64,000 bases of DNA from Ephydatia muelleri (lineage: Eukaryota; Porifera; Demospongiae; Spongillida; Spongillidae). The notes under the pieces are model-generated. The model was not told the origin of the DNA and did no database searches. It saw only the letters and a list, made by a program, of their open reading frames with translations. The translations under genes and the position numbers were made by a program. Positions 23,282-34,519 of this stretch are shown here, one piece after another; the first letter of the stretch is position 1; every line of letters starts with the position of its first letter. Location of the stretch: contig JABACO010000012.1 of assembly GCA_013339895.1 (NCBI GenBank), positions 9,000,983 to 9,064,982 of the forward strand, in the 5' to 3' direction.

Positions 23282-24027
23282 ATGGCCAGTACAAGCGACG
23301 TCGAGCGACCTCCTAGTAGCCAGCCTTGCGAGCTTCCTCCTGCCTACGATGTGGCCATGGCCCAACCATCACTCCTGCCCATTCAACCACACTCCCAACA
23401 ACAACTTCACTCTGAACAAGTAAACCAAGATGATCATTACGCATTAGGTCCGGCCTTTATGCCTTCCGCAATGGACGCAGAATCCAAACTGCGAGGGGCC
23501 AGAGAACTTCATTGTCTTGGTCGCTATTACCACCACTGTGTGCTTCATTATCAACACAACATCGCTGCTGTTTGGAATGGTTGCGCTGATGATGGCAGCA
23601 CTTGTATGTCATAGCTATTGCTTATGCGCAGAGGTCTTGTTATGGCTTTGATGTACTCATGCAGGCACAACATGAAAAGAAAACTTATCACCACCAAAAC
23701 GCCCAGCTGCACGCCATGATGGCTGTTGTGGTGTCCTTCGCCAATATCATTTGGACTGGAGTCGTGGCAACCGTCGCTGTAGGAATGGGTGTCGGCGTCA
23801 CTTGCCAAACGTATAGTAGTAAGATAATAGTTTCGTGCATATCACCATTACTATCATCCTCCTCCTCCTCCTCCTCCTCCTCCTCCACCTCCTCCTCCTC
23901 CTCACACTCTAGAATGTGCCTCCGCATAGTCATGCTCAGTTTTATCAAGTTCATTAAACATCAGGGAGAACTTTTATATTATTTGATTTCAGAGCATTAC
24001 AATGTGATTTTATTGCACCATAAATAA
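23282..24027 (+). CDS. Dispanin (CD225) family protein, P/Q-rich type, copy A
   Basis: Exon 1 (23282-23419) encodes a Pro/Gln-rich cytoplasmic head with the ELPPAYDVAMAQPS motif. Exon 2 ends at 23603 and carries NPNCEGPENFIVLV plus the first hydrophobic segment. Exon 3 starts at 23665 with QHEKKTYHHQNAQLHAMM and the second hydrophobic segment. The KKxTY....AQ..A.M loop corresponds to the GAQ.Y loop of CD225 proteins. The exon 2 acceptor is either 23447, giving a 28-base intron, or 23480, giving a 61-base intron in line with intron 2 (61 bases) and with sister genes; I prefer 23480. After the second membrane segment the frame runs through a (TCC)n serine tract to a stop at 24027. Sister genes end in Tyr-rich tails, so an unseen splice near 23,820 is possible. 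AATAAA occurs near 24,120. Known dispanins such as IFITM modulate membrane fusion; the function here is unknown. Confidence 0.72.
23859..23901. repeat. TCC trinucleotide repeat
   Basis: (TCC)n in frame with the C-terminal extension of the adjacent dispanin gives a poly-serine tract, or it lies in its 3' UTR if the tail is spliced out. Confidence 0.85.
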
Positions 24028-24659
24028 TACGATTGCATGAGGTTAAAAGTATACATGGTAAGCTGTCTCAGTGTATTTCGTTTTACATCAGCTTATAATT
24101 ATATTATCACAATAAGGTTTAAATAAATGGATCGTTTCCATGAAAAGGCCAACTTTATAAAAATGTCCAGTACGCGCAATAGAAATGTAAAGAAACGATC
24201 CCAAATATAGTTTTGAGTTGGCGTGATGACAGATGACACAAGCATATGGCATCATAAGATTGCATTACTGCTGTAATCTTGGAGCTAGTAGTTGGGAGCA
24301 TGGGAAATGTGACTGTGGAAACATGAACTATGTACACATGTACAGCCACACCACCACACCCACACCACCACACATTCTTATGCATAATGACACTTGTGTG
24401 CCCATCACCTGTGCGCTTAGCGTTTGAACAGCATTGAAATGGTGCCTTAGAAAGGTTTCATGCACAGCCACCTCCTACATATTTCATTCTACATGTGCAA
24501 TCTTCATGTTGTTGTAACAAGCCTCAAATCAGGATATTAGAATGCTCTTACAAGTACACACACAACAGATATACACGTATTCAAATGATCTGATGGAAAA
24601 TGCCTGCTGACTGGCTAACACCTAAAGGTGGTATGATAAGGTCCACGCATTCAATATCC
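24028..24659. other. Non-coding stretch after dispanin copy A
   Basis: About 630 bases with a CA/ACC-rich patch near 24,345-24,375 and no convincing gene, RNA or repeat. Confidence 0.5.
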
Positions 24660-25850
24660 CCCTCACTTCAGAGCTAGTCCCCAAGCTCTATAGCCTCTGA
24701 GTCTAATGTCTGGTATCTTGACCCAAAGCTCCACAGGTCTGTTTTGTTCTGGGGCTGGTAGCTCAGGTTCCGCATGGAGCTCCGGCATGTGATTATGTAC
24801 CTCTGGCTGTGCTAGCTCAGGTTCCACATGGAGCTCCGGCATGTGATTATGTACCTCTGGCTGTACTAGCTCAGGTTCCGTATGTATGGAGCTCTGGCAT
24901 GTGATTATGTACATCTGGCTGTGCTGTTAGACACCAGGACCCTCTGCACGTGCATGCTCGATGTTTTCAGGGGGGGGGGGGGGGGGGGGGGGGGGGTCAT
25001 CTCCAGGAGAAGGGGAATGCTTGCCAGTATTGTTGATGACTGGTAATATTAATAATAATCTGACTGGAAACAGGAGCCACTTTCATCCTTGCTCTATCTG
25101 TTATCTCCACTGTCACTGGCGATTTTATAGATGTAACCATCCATCTTCCTTTGCGGTGGCATCTAATTTACCAGCAGTATGTACTGATAGCCAGACCCAT
25201 CTCCATGGTGGAAATCTCTGATGCATGCTTGTTGTACTCTCATTCTTTGATTATCTGCAGCCTTTGTTGTCTCCACCTCCACAAAATCTCTAAGCTCAGC
25301 CAGTTTGTCCTGAAGCAAATTGTGATACTCCTGTGCCTTGCATCCTGTCAATGAAGATGGAGCATCTTTACAAGGTTTCCTTCCATACATCAATTCAAAT
25401 GGTGTCACACCAGTTGAACTGTGCACTGAGGTTCTGTAATGAATGCAATGGATAGCACTTTTCCCTCTTCTGAAAATATCTTCACAAACGGTTGTAATTC
25501 ATTCGCTCTACCATCCCATCACCTTGTGGAAGACCAAGTTTAGCAAATGCTGCAGAAAGGAATCATTGCAGAGAGCAGCAGTTCCTGGTTGGCTCCAGTG
25601 TATTCAGGAAGAGCTCAGGGGAGATAAGGCTCTGTGTGGACTATCGAGAACTGAACAATTTAATCACCAAGGATGTGTATCCACTCCCACTGATTGAGGA
25701 AGTCCAACATAGGTTAGCGGGAGCTTCAATATTCACCAAGCTGGATCTACAAAGTGGGGTACCGGTGGATGTCAATGACCAAGAGAAGATGGCCTTTTCT
25801 GGAATGGGGTCGTATGAATTTACCAGGATGCCATGTGGCACCTAGCTCCT
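24660..25850. mobile_element. Ty3/gypsy LTR-retrotransposon fossil, rearranged
   Basis: This is a broken copy in pieces. A minus-strand part at about 24,660-25,430 matches the C-terminal side of a Ty3/gypsy integrase (TGVTPFELMYGRKP is family-typical) followed by a tail with three copies of a ~57-base unit. A plus-strand part at about 25,540-25,850 matches reverse transcriptase (DYRELN, KDVYPLP and FTKLDL blocks). The opposite orientations mean it was rearranged or that two insertions meet here. It has several breaks, no recognisable LTR pair, and looks old. A poly-G run lies at 24,970-24,996. Confidence 0.75.
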
Positions 25851-25924
25851 TCCCCCGCCTACTTTGCTCCTCATTAACACCACAATTGCTTCCTAATTCA
25901 ACGCCACCATCACTATACTCATTG

Positions 25925-26015
25925 GACACCCTACAGATAACAGCAGGGACAGATGAAACATCAGTCCATGGTGAAAAAGGACAGTGAAAGGGAGCTAATC
26001 AGTGTGTATTGTAGG
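25925..26015 (-). pseudogene. Fragment of a Q/M/G-rich dispanin exon 3
   Basis: This stretch resembles 20,224-20,330, the antisense of the NLRYTPISYLWLSYF exon, with the same ACAGATAACAGCAGGGACAG start and TGTGTAT.GTAGGTT.GG.GGA end. It has many substitutions and no flanking exons, so it is a decayed partial copy. Confidence 0.6.
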
Positions 26016-26229
26016 TTGGGTGGATGGACATCCAGTCATGTGATCCCTCGCCCCTCATTCCACCTGATTATTGTATGGTGTGGTGTAGATATGCACCTAT
26101 CATGGAGAGCTAGTGTGACGGTGGTAACAAAGGGAGATGACTGCAAAGTGAGTGCTTCTTCACCATCACTTCTACATCCCTCCTCCACCCCTTCATCCCC
26201 ACCTCCCCCCTCCTCCAACCTCTAATTCA

Positions 26230-27440
26230 CAATGACAAGTCTATATATGGTGTTTGAAGCCATTTGTGTTCTTCCCCCCACACAGGTCATAAACAAAACA
26301 GGAAATTCCAATATTTCAATATTTAAAGTGGCATGAAGCCAAACAGCCCAACCCTCAGAGTTTCAAACTATAGGGGATTTCAGGACATTTCAGGATATGA
26401 ATAACATTATAATGCACATGCACCTTAGTTAACAACCTAGGTGGGGTAAATTGAAGGAGTGGTACTGATACTCCTACTGTGCTTTTGAAATGGTTGAATC
26501 AAAGAGATCCGACTTCTTGCATTCAGTGGGGTTCCTGTGTTAGATTATAATTATTTCCCCGTGAGCAACCACCATTTGCACAGGGGGGTGTTAGGTTCCG
26601 ACACATAAAGTTCAGTCTGAACACAAAGCAGATGAATACAAATAACCCGCGTTACAAGAAACGTATATCCAAGATGAGTTAGAATCGGCCCACATGCATG
26701 TGCATGCACACTGTTTGAGGACTGCTATCTAATATACAGAAATCTAGTAACTACAATTATGCAGTGAGCGTGGTAGTCCTACAAACGGTATGCAGGCAAC
26801 AAAATGTGCTGTTGTTTCTTTGTTCCCAGGTCACTGAGATTGCTTTGGTGGTATAATGTGTCTGCCGTCAGCTGCGCATCTAGAACCAGTTGTTCCTATA
26901 CAGTGTATAAGCATGCGCGATACTGTACAGGTAAGTTCGTTTTCTAGTATTCGATTAACTGCAGTGGGAGGATCAACAAGCGCAACTGTTCCCTAATGGT
27001 TCCTTGAATTTCATTAGTGTGGTTGCACAGGTCGCGCCAGTACCGGCTCGCACATCAGGAAAACACCTTCGCACATCAGGAATATTAAGTACAGTCACCT
27101 GCTTTTAAGTAAGCTGTTGGTGTACACAGCACACCCCTCAGTGCCGCCCTCGAATTACATTCACAGGTGTTTGATCTCTAACCCAAAGTTAGTTTGGAGG
27201 GGGGTGGCTAAATCATTTATTAACTAACGGTAGATGTTAATTAATAACTTGGTCCTTTCAGATTCACATTGCTACAAGCATTCAAAATGAATTTCTGCAT
27301 TTGTGATTTCTTTTGCACCAGTGATAAACAAAATCAAGTGAAGTTGAAACATATGAAAAAATTATTAGGCCAAGTATGATGTTCTCAACTGTAGCACTTT
27401 TATATTTAACATATTTAGGTATAGAGAGAGCTCTACCTCC
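26230..27440. other. Intergenic, no gene recognised
   Basis: No supported coding region. A short open stretch from ATG 26857 to a GTAAGT donor near 26,932 could be a first exon, but no partner exon was found. Confidence 0.4.
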
Positions 27441-28735
27441 ACTTCCTTCCATGTAGATGTTCTACCTGGTCCATAAAGAGATCAAGTGCCACATGGAGAT
27501 TGGTGACGCTGTCACCAGCGGCAAAAAGCTGGATACACAGGTGTTATGGACTGAATTGGGTGTGACAACATTGACAATCTGAAAGGTCATTTTGAATGTT
27601 CCACCTCCCTTGTCTCCTCCAATCTTCAACCAGATCTCATTGGCTGGTATAAACCCTTTATGCCAGGTATAAGTCTGCCAGTTCTGCAACCATGTAGTAA
27701 TAACCTTGGTATTTCATTGTCTTACTATTACACTGTCTTCCTTTCATTCCCATCTAAGAGCTGCACTACTTTATCCATCAGATGTGGAATGAATACCAAA
27801 GGAGCGCCTTTTATTTCCTCTCCACCAGATGAAATTGTAAAAGAAAACACGGCTATTTCTCCTTTGAGGTTATCACCAACAATTTTGCTGGAAGTGTGGC
27901 CCGCATCCTTTCCTCACCAGCCAGACAGATGCCTGGCGATTTGAGCCACCTGAAACACCAGGGAGTTATGCTGTGACATACCGCCTTAGAAGCCTCATTT
28001 TATTCCAAGGTATGGCAAGCTCAGCCTTAGTGGACCAATACCTCAGCTGCCAGCTCAATTGATGATGAGATTCCTGCCTTATCCAACAAAGATCGCCTCT
28101 CTTCATCACTCAAGATGAGGACCTCCTTTTGGATAAGAGCTGACGCTTCTCCACCACTGACAATGCCTAGGATTTTCTGCATTTGAAAACATCACATTTT
28201 CACAGTCCATGAGCAGGCAGAGCTCTGTGGTTTCTTGGTGAGCTCTGGTAACATGCATGAATGTCATTGGCTAAAGTGTGCATAGATATTATGTAACCTC
28301 AGTACAAGTCAATGACATTCACTTAAATGTTCCTCCTGTAGGAAGTTGTATGATGTCTTTGTCAGGATTGGTAGAGATGACCCTCTTCAGCAATCCCGCT
28401 GCTTTCTTCTCCTCCTCAGGTGTAAGTGATGGTAGTCACCAGCCTTAACATCCCTGCTGCAGTCTGTACAATGTACCAAAACATCCAATAGCAGCAGGAG
28501 TATCACATTGGTGCTGGTCTGACATGGGAGGAAACCAAGGACCACCCTCAGAGCAGCAGGGACAGTTCACGACGCTAGATGCTGCCATCCACTTTTGGAG
28601 GCACTTGGGGCGCACACCAGTGCACCACACTGCAGTTCCAGTGGCTGTGAGAGGATGTTGGAGCACACTGCACACTTCAGCTCCTTTAGCATCAACTGGG
28701 ACTAGGCTCACATAAGAGAACTGGAGTAGGGGCAA
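27440..28735 (-). mobile_element. Broken DNA-transposon-type ORF
   Basis: The minus strand carries separated open pieces of one protein, from a Cys/His-rich N-terminal block (about 28,735-28,445, with CLQKWMAASSVVNCPCC) through RSLLDKAGISSSIELAA (near 28,060) to WLKIGGDKGGGTFKM and NSVHNT (27,640-27,550). Stops and frame shifts separate them. I recognise the style as a large transposon protein found in sponges and cnidarians but cannot name the superfamily. A second fragment of the same protein lies at 50,154-50,319, where the sequence after NS.H.TCV continues. Confidence 0.45.
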
Positions 28736-28882
28736 TCTTCTCGAGATGAGCTATGAGTAAATTAGGTGTGATGCCTGCCTGACGGCCTCTACCAACTGCT
28801 GGCCTCCTCATGTGTCCACTTGAGCATGCACGGAACCTGAACACCATGATGTCAAATATGTACTGTTTACCTTGCATTCATG

Positions 28883-28890
28883 TGACGTCA
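28883..28890. promoter_or_regulatory. CRE-like TGACGTCA site before dispanin copy B
   Basis: A perfect palindromic CREB/ATF octamer 24 bases upstream of ATG 28915. The same octamer precedes the copies starting at 48,574 and 60,651. Confidence 0.5.
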
Positions 28891-28914
28891 CATCCCGTAG
28901 TAAACAGTACAACA

Positions 28915-29612
28915 ATGGCGTCTACTAACCGATCTCCTTCCAACGGTAGCCAGCCTCCCGCTTACGATGCAGCCCTGGCCCTAACCTCTGTCGCCCCGGT
29001 CCAACAGTACTCCCAGCAACCAGTTATGATGGTAAGAGAACAAATCGTCATCAAGTGCGCATCAGTGACCGGGTACCGTGTTTGTTCGTATAGGTTCCGG
29101 CTCCTCCCGTCTCTACGCCTCCGGTACTGGGTATGCAGAATCCTAACTACGACGGACCAGAGGACTTCTTGGTCTTGATCATCATTACGACCACTGTGTG
29201 CGCCTTGCTTAACCTGACGTCGCTGGTCTTCGGGATAATTGCGATCGTTATGGCGATAATGGTACAGCGTTTCGCATTTACCTACACGAGGATTTATGTA
29301 ACGTCTTCGTACGTAGGCTATAACCAAGAAGGGAACCTACGACTACCCAGGCTCCCAGCGATACTCCATGATGGGTGTTGTGCTGGCTATCTGCACTATA
29401 GTTTGGACTGGAATCACAACGACCGTCATTATAGGTTCGATTACCGGCGTCATTTGCCAGCGGAACAATTACAACTACTACGGCTACTACTACTATAGCT
29501 ACTACTACTCCGGTAACGAAGTTTTTTCACATTTACCTGTACATAACCGTCATTCTCCTCCCCTCCCCCCTACATCTCTCTTCCCCGCTCCTTGTTCTCA
29601 GCTTGTGGCTGA
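28915..29612 (+). CDS. Dispanin (CD225) family protein, P/Q-rich type, copy B
   Basis: Four exons: 28915-29031, 29094-29261, 29317-29512 and 29602-29612, with GT/AG borders and phases 0, 0 and 1. They give about 163 residues. The head has SQPPAYDAALAL and QQYSQQPVMM, followed by VPAPPVSTPPV. QNPNYDGPEDFLVLIIITTT leads the first membrane segment. The loop KKGTYDYPGSQRYSMM matches the CD225 loop (GAQ.Y in IFITM). The second hydrophobic segment is followed by a Tyr-rich tail. The last exon adds only Ala-Cys-Gly before TGA; reading through its donor instead gives a longer, unlikely tail. The inverted partner at 47,891-48,574 preserves every exon length, which supports the model. The family is a two-pass or re-entrant membrane protein; IFITM members alter membrane fusion in vertebrates. 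The role here is unknown. Confidence 0.85.
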
Positions 29613-30007
29613 TGCTCCTCTCTTCTGTCAAGCCCTGATCACAAACATCCAATAGACAGATACCCTTCGTTATGTTGTGTGCATGTACGGTTTTTTAAAC
29701 ATGGACAGGCCCAGGTGCATGTTATAACTAATTTGTGTCCTGGTCTGTCTCCGAACTGTGTATAATGAGCTTATTGACGCCATTCTTCCGGTACATAAAA
29801 GAAATGTTCTAATTATACCCTTTTGACACACGCGAAACAGTAGCCAGATTCGAACACTCAATTTTTTTTTCCCTTGAAAATCCACTATCACTTTGAGGTA
29901 TGGATGTCTGTGCTGTGCGACTATCGGCAGTACTCAAAATAAATTTTTAATTAATAAAATAATACAATGGCACACTGCAACATCGATTGTGGCAACCTTT
30001 GATATAC

Positions 30008-30145
30008 GAAGAACTGTTATCAGAGATCAGGACCACGCACGGTGTGGTTTTCGATCGAGCGGTGACTTTGCTCCGAGTAAAGTTCCGCTCGCGGATCGAA
30101 AAACACACCCACGCATGGGTCCTGCTCTCTGATAACAGTTCTTCT
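30008..30145. mobile_element. Hairpin element in left palindrome arm
   Basis: The inverted ends GAAGAACTGTTATCAGAG and CTCTGATAACAGTTCTTC enclose further inverted blocks around CGATCG-type centres near 30,050-30,095. A rearranged relative lies at 47,425-47,575 in the other arm. The outer end motif also recurs near 59,530 and 63,165, in the 3' flank of other dispanin copies. Confidence 0.6.
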
Positions 30146-30784
30146 TCAACAAAGACATGATAGATACGTGCATACAACATGCATTTCGTAGAATAGTGCC
30201 GTTGCGTCGAGCGACGTCAGGTGGGCACAACATCATTATTCTCATTCTTCTCCTTCACATCATCCCGTGTAAGTCGCGATATAGGAGCACTGTAACACAA
30301 CCTAATAATCATCAAATTGTAGTATCTTACTTCCAGGCGTATCTTTTCAATAAAAATGTCCCGTGCGTGGGCGTATCTTTATGATATTTCTATCGACTAG
30401 ACTAAGACTGTCTTAGAATAAATTCTACCGAGGTAGCGAAAGAATGCTGTACAAACGTTGGAGGAATCGATTCCTGTCCTAAAGTAAAGTAGGTGCGAAT
30501 ACATGGGCGATTTAGACAGATAATGTGTTTTATGGGGAGAGCATATGCAGAAATCGGCGGTCGCCAGTAAAGTGATGGCCGGTGTTAAAATTAAGGGACG
30601 TAGGTCGAATGTGACGCTTGATTGATTTAGCCCTAGCTCAAGAGTATACAGACAGATGAAATGATACTTATCTGTACGCATATGCAGAAATCGGCGGTCA
30701 TCAGTAAAGTGATGGTGTTAAAAGGATGTCCTGTAGCATGTCTTCCATTGCTATTACATAGGGGTAGTGTAATTTGAATTTTTA

Positions 30785-33349
30785 TTTTCTAATTTGTTCA
30801 AAACAAAGTTAGAGTTACAGCGGCTATTTAAATGTATGGAAATTGACTACTCTTGAATTGTATTTACTAACCACTTGTTATTAAACTTTTGCCACTTCAT
30901 TGATATGTTAAAAAAGGTTTTTAGCAAAAAGAATAATACTCTTTACATTGAACATTTCAGTTCGGGGAAACAAAATATAGTTTCCCATAGACACGTACAC
31001 AAAATCTTTTTTTTTTTCTGACCTAATTATTGTATTCCACTATTTGTTAAAATTAACTCTTAACAACAAATTGAGTTGCCACCCTTTATAATGATTTGCA
31101 GCACATTGGTACTCTTTTTCATGCCATCTGTGTTTCCATTACATAGACTTTTCTGGCCTTCGAACAATATCATGTTAGGTCACCGGCGCCATCTTGACCA
31201 TTAATGGTCCTCAAGGTTTCAATTGAACATAACAGAACCCTTCTTCATTTTAATTGCTAAATACAACCGTTAAGTTCATTAAAGCACAAGATGTTGATAG
31301 TTACTGAATAACACCGAGGATTTTATTACAGTCCTGGTGGAAGTACGAAGAAAACTGGAGGGGGATAGGGGAGTTAATTGAACTTGTCGAACCTCCTTTG
31401 GAGTCCTTCCCCCTGGGTCCGCCATGCACTGCAACTTGGGTGACATTGTGGTGGTCTGCATTTGCCACCATTCATATCCAGAAATCGAAGCCGGACATCA
31501 GATTTACATACGTTTCGTTTTTTGTCCTTGATATCTTACAAGAAAGTTACCCAGTATCCATTTTTGAAATTGAGTTGAATTTTAAGTTCATAATTTTTTG
31601 CGAATATTCAAGCAAATAAATTACAAAACCTCGTTTGTGTGTACACGAATTTTTTTTTGTTTGATTGATTTTAGACAACCAAAAATGCAAAAGTAGTTGC
31701 AACCTCTGAAACGTGCTCATCTAAATCAAATAGTATTGGAAACAGCAATAATATTAATATAATCACAAATAATTATCTGTCACTTCGACTTGATTAAAAG
31801 GGCTTTTCCGTAAACATGTACACAAATCGGTATCACAATGTCCTAATTATTGTATTCCAATGCTAATACGTCTTGCTCCTCAACTGATACTGGAGGTGCA
31901 AAGCAAATATATACATTATGGTATCCACATAGTTCTTGTTTTATACTTGTCACTTCGATTGAATTTTAAAGATAATAGTTACCGTTACCAGCTTCATAAT
32001 TACATTATTAAAACTTGATTTTTAATTAGTTTCATACTATTAATAAAAATAGCAGTACAAAAAAAAATATGGCGGACAACTATTTTATAACTGTCATGCA
32101 TCAGGTGGGTGTGGTGGCAAAGGGCGTGGTCAGATTGGGCGAGGCTTGTTTGTTCGTGACTTACATGTAGTTTCAGTTGTTCAAATTTGTGCGCAGTTGA
32201 TGTCTACTGTTCATACAAATACGCCTATTCTTTGTTTCTCCAACTATAACTATTTGCTCGTGATGGGGTAGAGAAAACTCTAATATAAAAAGTGGCGAAT
32301 CTCAGTTAGTGCCTATATAAGGTTGTATTCTATACGCCTCTGTAACGGCTCTGTTGCGCTGAATGACGTTCCTTTTAGCATGGGACTCCGTCAGGGGCGG
32401 ATCATGTGCCTCAGCTGGAGCAGGAGAACAGGAAAAGCACTGAAGTGGTCTTGAAAGAGGTTGACATTGTGTCCCTCTTGTCGTGGAGGCGTATATAACC
32501 GCGGCTGAATGAAATCACCGGCATGAATTAATTGCTAGGCACCTGGCTATCCACTCTCAAGTGCTTGGGCACTCCACTGATGACAAATTGACTTATGAAC
32601 ATGACGCTATTTTCGTTTAGTAATCTGTAATAATAAATCATTTACTCGTACAACATGTGACGTCAAATAAACAAATAGCTACCTAGTTATGCACTACCCA
32701 GCGGAGAGAATTGTTGGGCAGCGGAGAAAGGTATGCTTCATGCAGGTCTTCGATTGTGTAGGTCTTATCGCATTGCATAGGGTGGAGTTCTTGGTCGTAT
32801 GGCAGGACTGTCAAAGCATTCATTGCCGCAGCAAGTTAGTTCTCATCATGCATTACCGTGCATGCAATTGAGAGCTGGTTTCGCGTATACATGTAAACAC
32901 CACTTCAAAGCATTCATTACTGCAGCGGTGCAGTCATGTTATCTTGCATGCACAGCACACACTTTACCCTTACTGGACATGAAAACTAACTTTATAAACT
33001 GAAGGTAGGTTTGAGCGATCCCAGACCAGTTCCTAAACGAATACTCTATTGTAACAACGCTCCAAGTTCAGAACTCTCGTTACCATACATAAGGAGGGTG
33101 AGACGGGGGGGGGGGGGGGGGGGGGGAGGGGAGTCCGTAAGCTGTCATACTATTAGACTAGCTCTCATCATTAAAATATCATTAATGATTAATTCGCGAG
33201 CTCCAGTTAGGGAACAGAACTAAAACGTGACCTAATGCTTGACAATGACCAATGCACGTGACCTAATATGTGCACTTATTGGTGCTTAACGCTTAATGAA
33301 CACAAGAGTTATTAACTTCACCACAATCCGCCCACGATTGCAACGTCGA
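30785..33349. other. Arm-specific AT-rich region without genes
   Basis: About 2.5 kb present in the left arm but not in the right. I see no supported ORF, RNA or repeat beyond A/T runs. 32,390-32,410 (CAGGGGCGGATC) resembles a hAT terminus without a partner. Confidence 0.45.
33104..33135. repeat. Poly-G run
   Basis: A G tract with one interrupting A. Similar tracts in this window belong to hAT-like ends, but no CAG terminus is evident here. Confidence 0.7.
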
Positions 33350-33650
33350 TTAATTAATAACAAAGCTGAAAACACACTGTGGCTGTATCTTGTCTAAAGC
33401 ATCCTTGCTTGTCTTTCCGTGCCTTTCACGCCACATGAATGCGTCCAGGTAGCTGAGAAGCTGGCATCCATTCATTCGCTTAGGTTTTAACTTGCATGGC
33501 CCTTCTATATGTTGTGTGTCGACCCCACTTGTTGGATCCACAAAGCACACTGAATGATTAACAGTGCCGTGTGATGTGACGTTGGGAATGTGCTTCACTT
33601 GGCTGTAGGATGCTCATTCATCAGAGTGAACATAAGTTAAGCAGAACAAA
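33350..33650 (-). mobile_element. Merlin/IS1016-type DNA transposon fragment
   Basis: The minus-strand reading contains VHSDE, ASYSQV, TVNHSVCFVDPTSGVDTQ and HIEG, then LLSYLDAFMWRERHG. These are the C-terminal half of an ISXO2/IS1595-like (Merlin) DDE transposase. A TGA interrupts between SDE and ASY, where the family usually has Trp. No terminal inverted repeats were identified, so it is a decayed fragment. Confidence 0.7.
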
Positions 33651-33853
33651 TAATTTTGTTGAGTTCTATACATGTACTGTCCATGGGTGGCTAGTTAAAT
33701 TCCCATGACTGCACATTTCTCCATATGAGTAGAATAGAACAATTTAACGCATTATATTCGCTCTAAAATGTCAAAACAACAGCCAAAGTTGAACACTTCC
33801 GTTTTGTACGGGAGGTGTAAAGATGCGGGGAGAGGCCGGGACCTATACACGTA

Positions 33854-34125
33854 CAAGTAAATAAAAACATTCTCTAACGAGAAAGTTGTTGGTATATAGG
33901 ATTGACCAATGGTGGTGTAAAAAGCACGGAAACAAGAGTGACAGAAAAATTGAAATAGGCCTATATTTAGCCCATTACTCAGGCATGTACTGTTATAACG
34001 TTAGTGTGCTAAATATAGGCCTATTTCAATTTTTCTGTCACTCTTGTTTCCGTGCTTTTTACACCACCATTGGTCAATCCTATATACCAACAACTTTCTC
34101 GTTAGAGAATGTTTTTATTTACTTG
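33854..34125. mobile_element. Foldback MITE, left-arm copy
   Basis: A 272-base palindrome beginning CAAGTAAATAAAAACATTC and ending with its reverse complement. The arms pass through GGTGGTGTAAAAAGCACGG and AATAGGCCTATA-type sequence to a short loop. The other arm has the same element at 43,512-43,801. Homology between the palindrome arms stops exactly at its outer end. Confidence 0.85.
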
Positions 34126-34207
34126 TTTCATTAGTTTTTTCCCCTGTCGTAGTAGCGCGTCTTTAAATGTTGTCACAAATTCATTTTAATTTTCGAAGGG
34201 AGGGCGG

Positions 34208-34519
34208 TTAATAATTGAAATTATAAGTGTATGAGATTTTAACGTACTGTTCCCCTGGCTTGTCTTCTTCCTCTCCCCAAGCCTCGTCTCTGACCTCGGC
34301 AGCCTGGTTCAGGCCATGGGAGTGGTGGTGGGGGCACTGGTACCAATACTGTAGTGGTGCTCCTGCTGCTTCTGCTGCTGCTGTTGGCGGTGAGGGCAGC
34401 TCTGCTGCTGGTGGCGGTGAGGGCAGTTCTGCTGCTGGTGGCGGTGGGGGCAGCGCTGCTACTGCTGGCGGCGGACGGTAGGGGGGCAGCACTGCATCTG
34501 ACAGAGAGTATAGAAACAA
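34208..34519 (-). CDS. Ala/Pro-rich repeat ORF, left-arm copy (uncertain)
   Basis: Low-complexity CAG/GCC repeats leave all three minus frames open. The frame given reads DAVLPPYRPPPAVAALPPPP, then PSPPPAAEL units, and ends with HGLNQAAEVRD and an acidic tail. An acceptor-like TCTGTCAG precedes the repeat, and a TATAAAAG box lies upstream near 34,592 (minus orientation), as in the inverted partner at 42,906-43,464. The partner keeps HGLNQAAEVRD but in a different frame relative to the repeat, so the true frame is unsettled. It could be a small Pro-rich protein or a non-coding transcript. Confidence 0.35.
   Translation of the reverse strand: MFLYSLSDAVLPPYRPPPAVAALPPPPPAAELPSPPPAAELPSPPTAAAEAAGAPLQYWYQCPHHHSHGLNQAAEVRDEAWGEEEDKPGEQYVKISYTYNFNY

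Noticed and set aside
26857-26932. Candidate first exon MCLPSAAHLEPVVPIQ ending at a GTAAGT donor
   Set aside because: No downstream exon, homology or promoter support.
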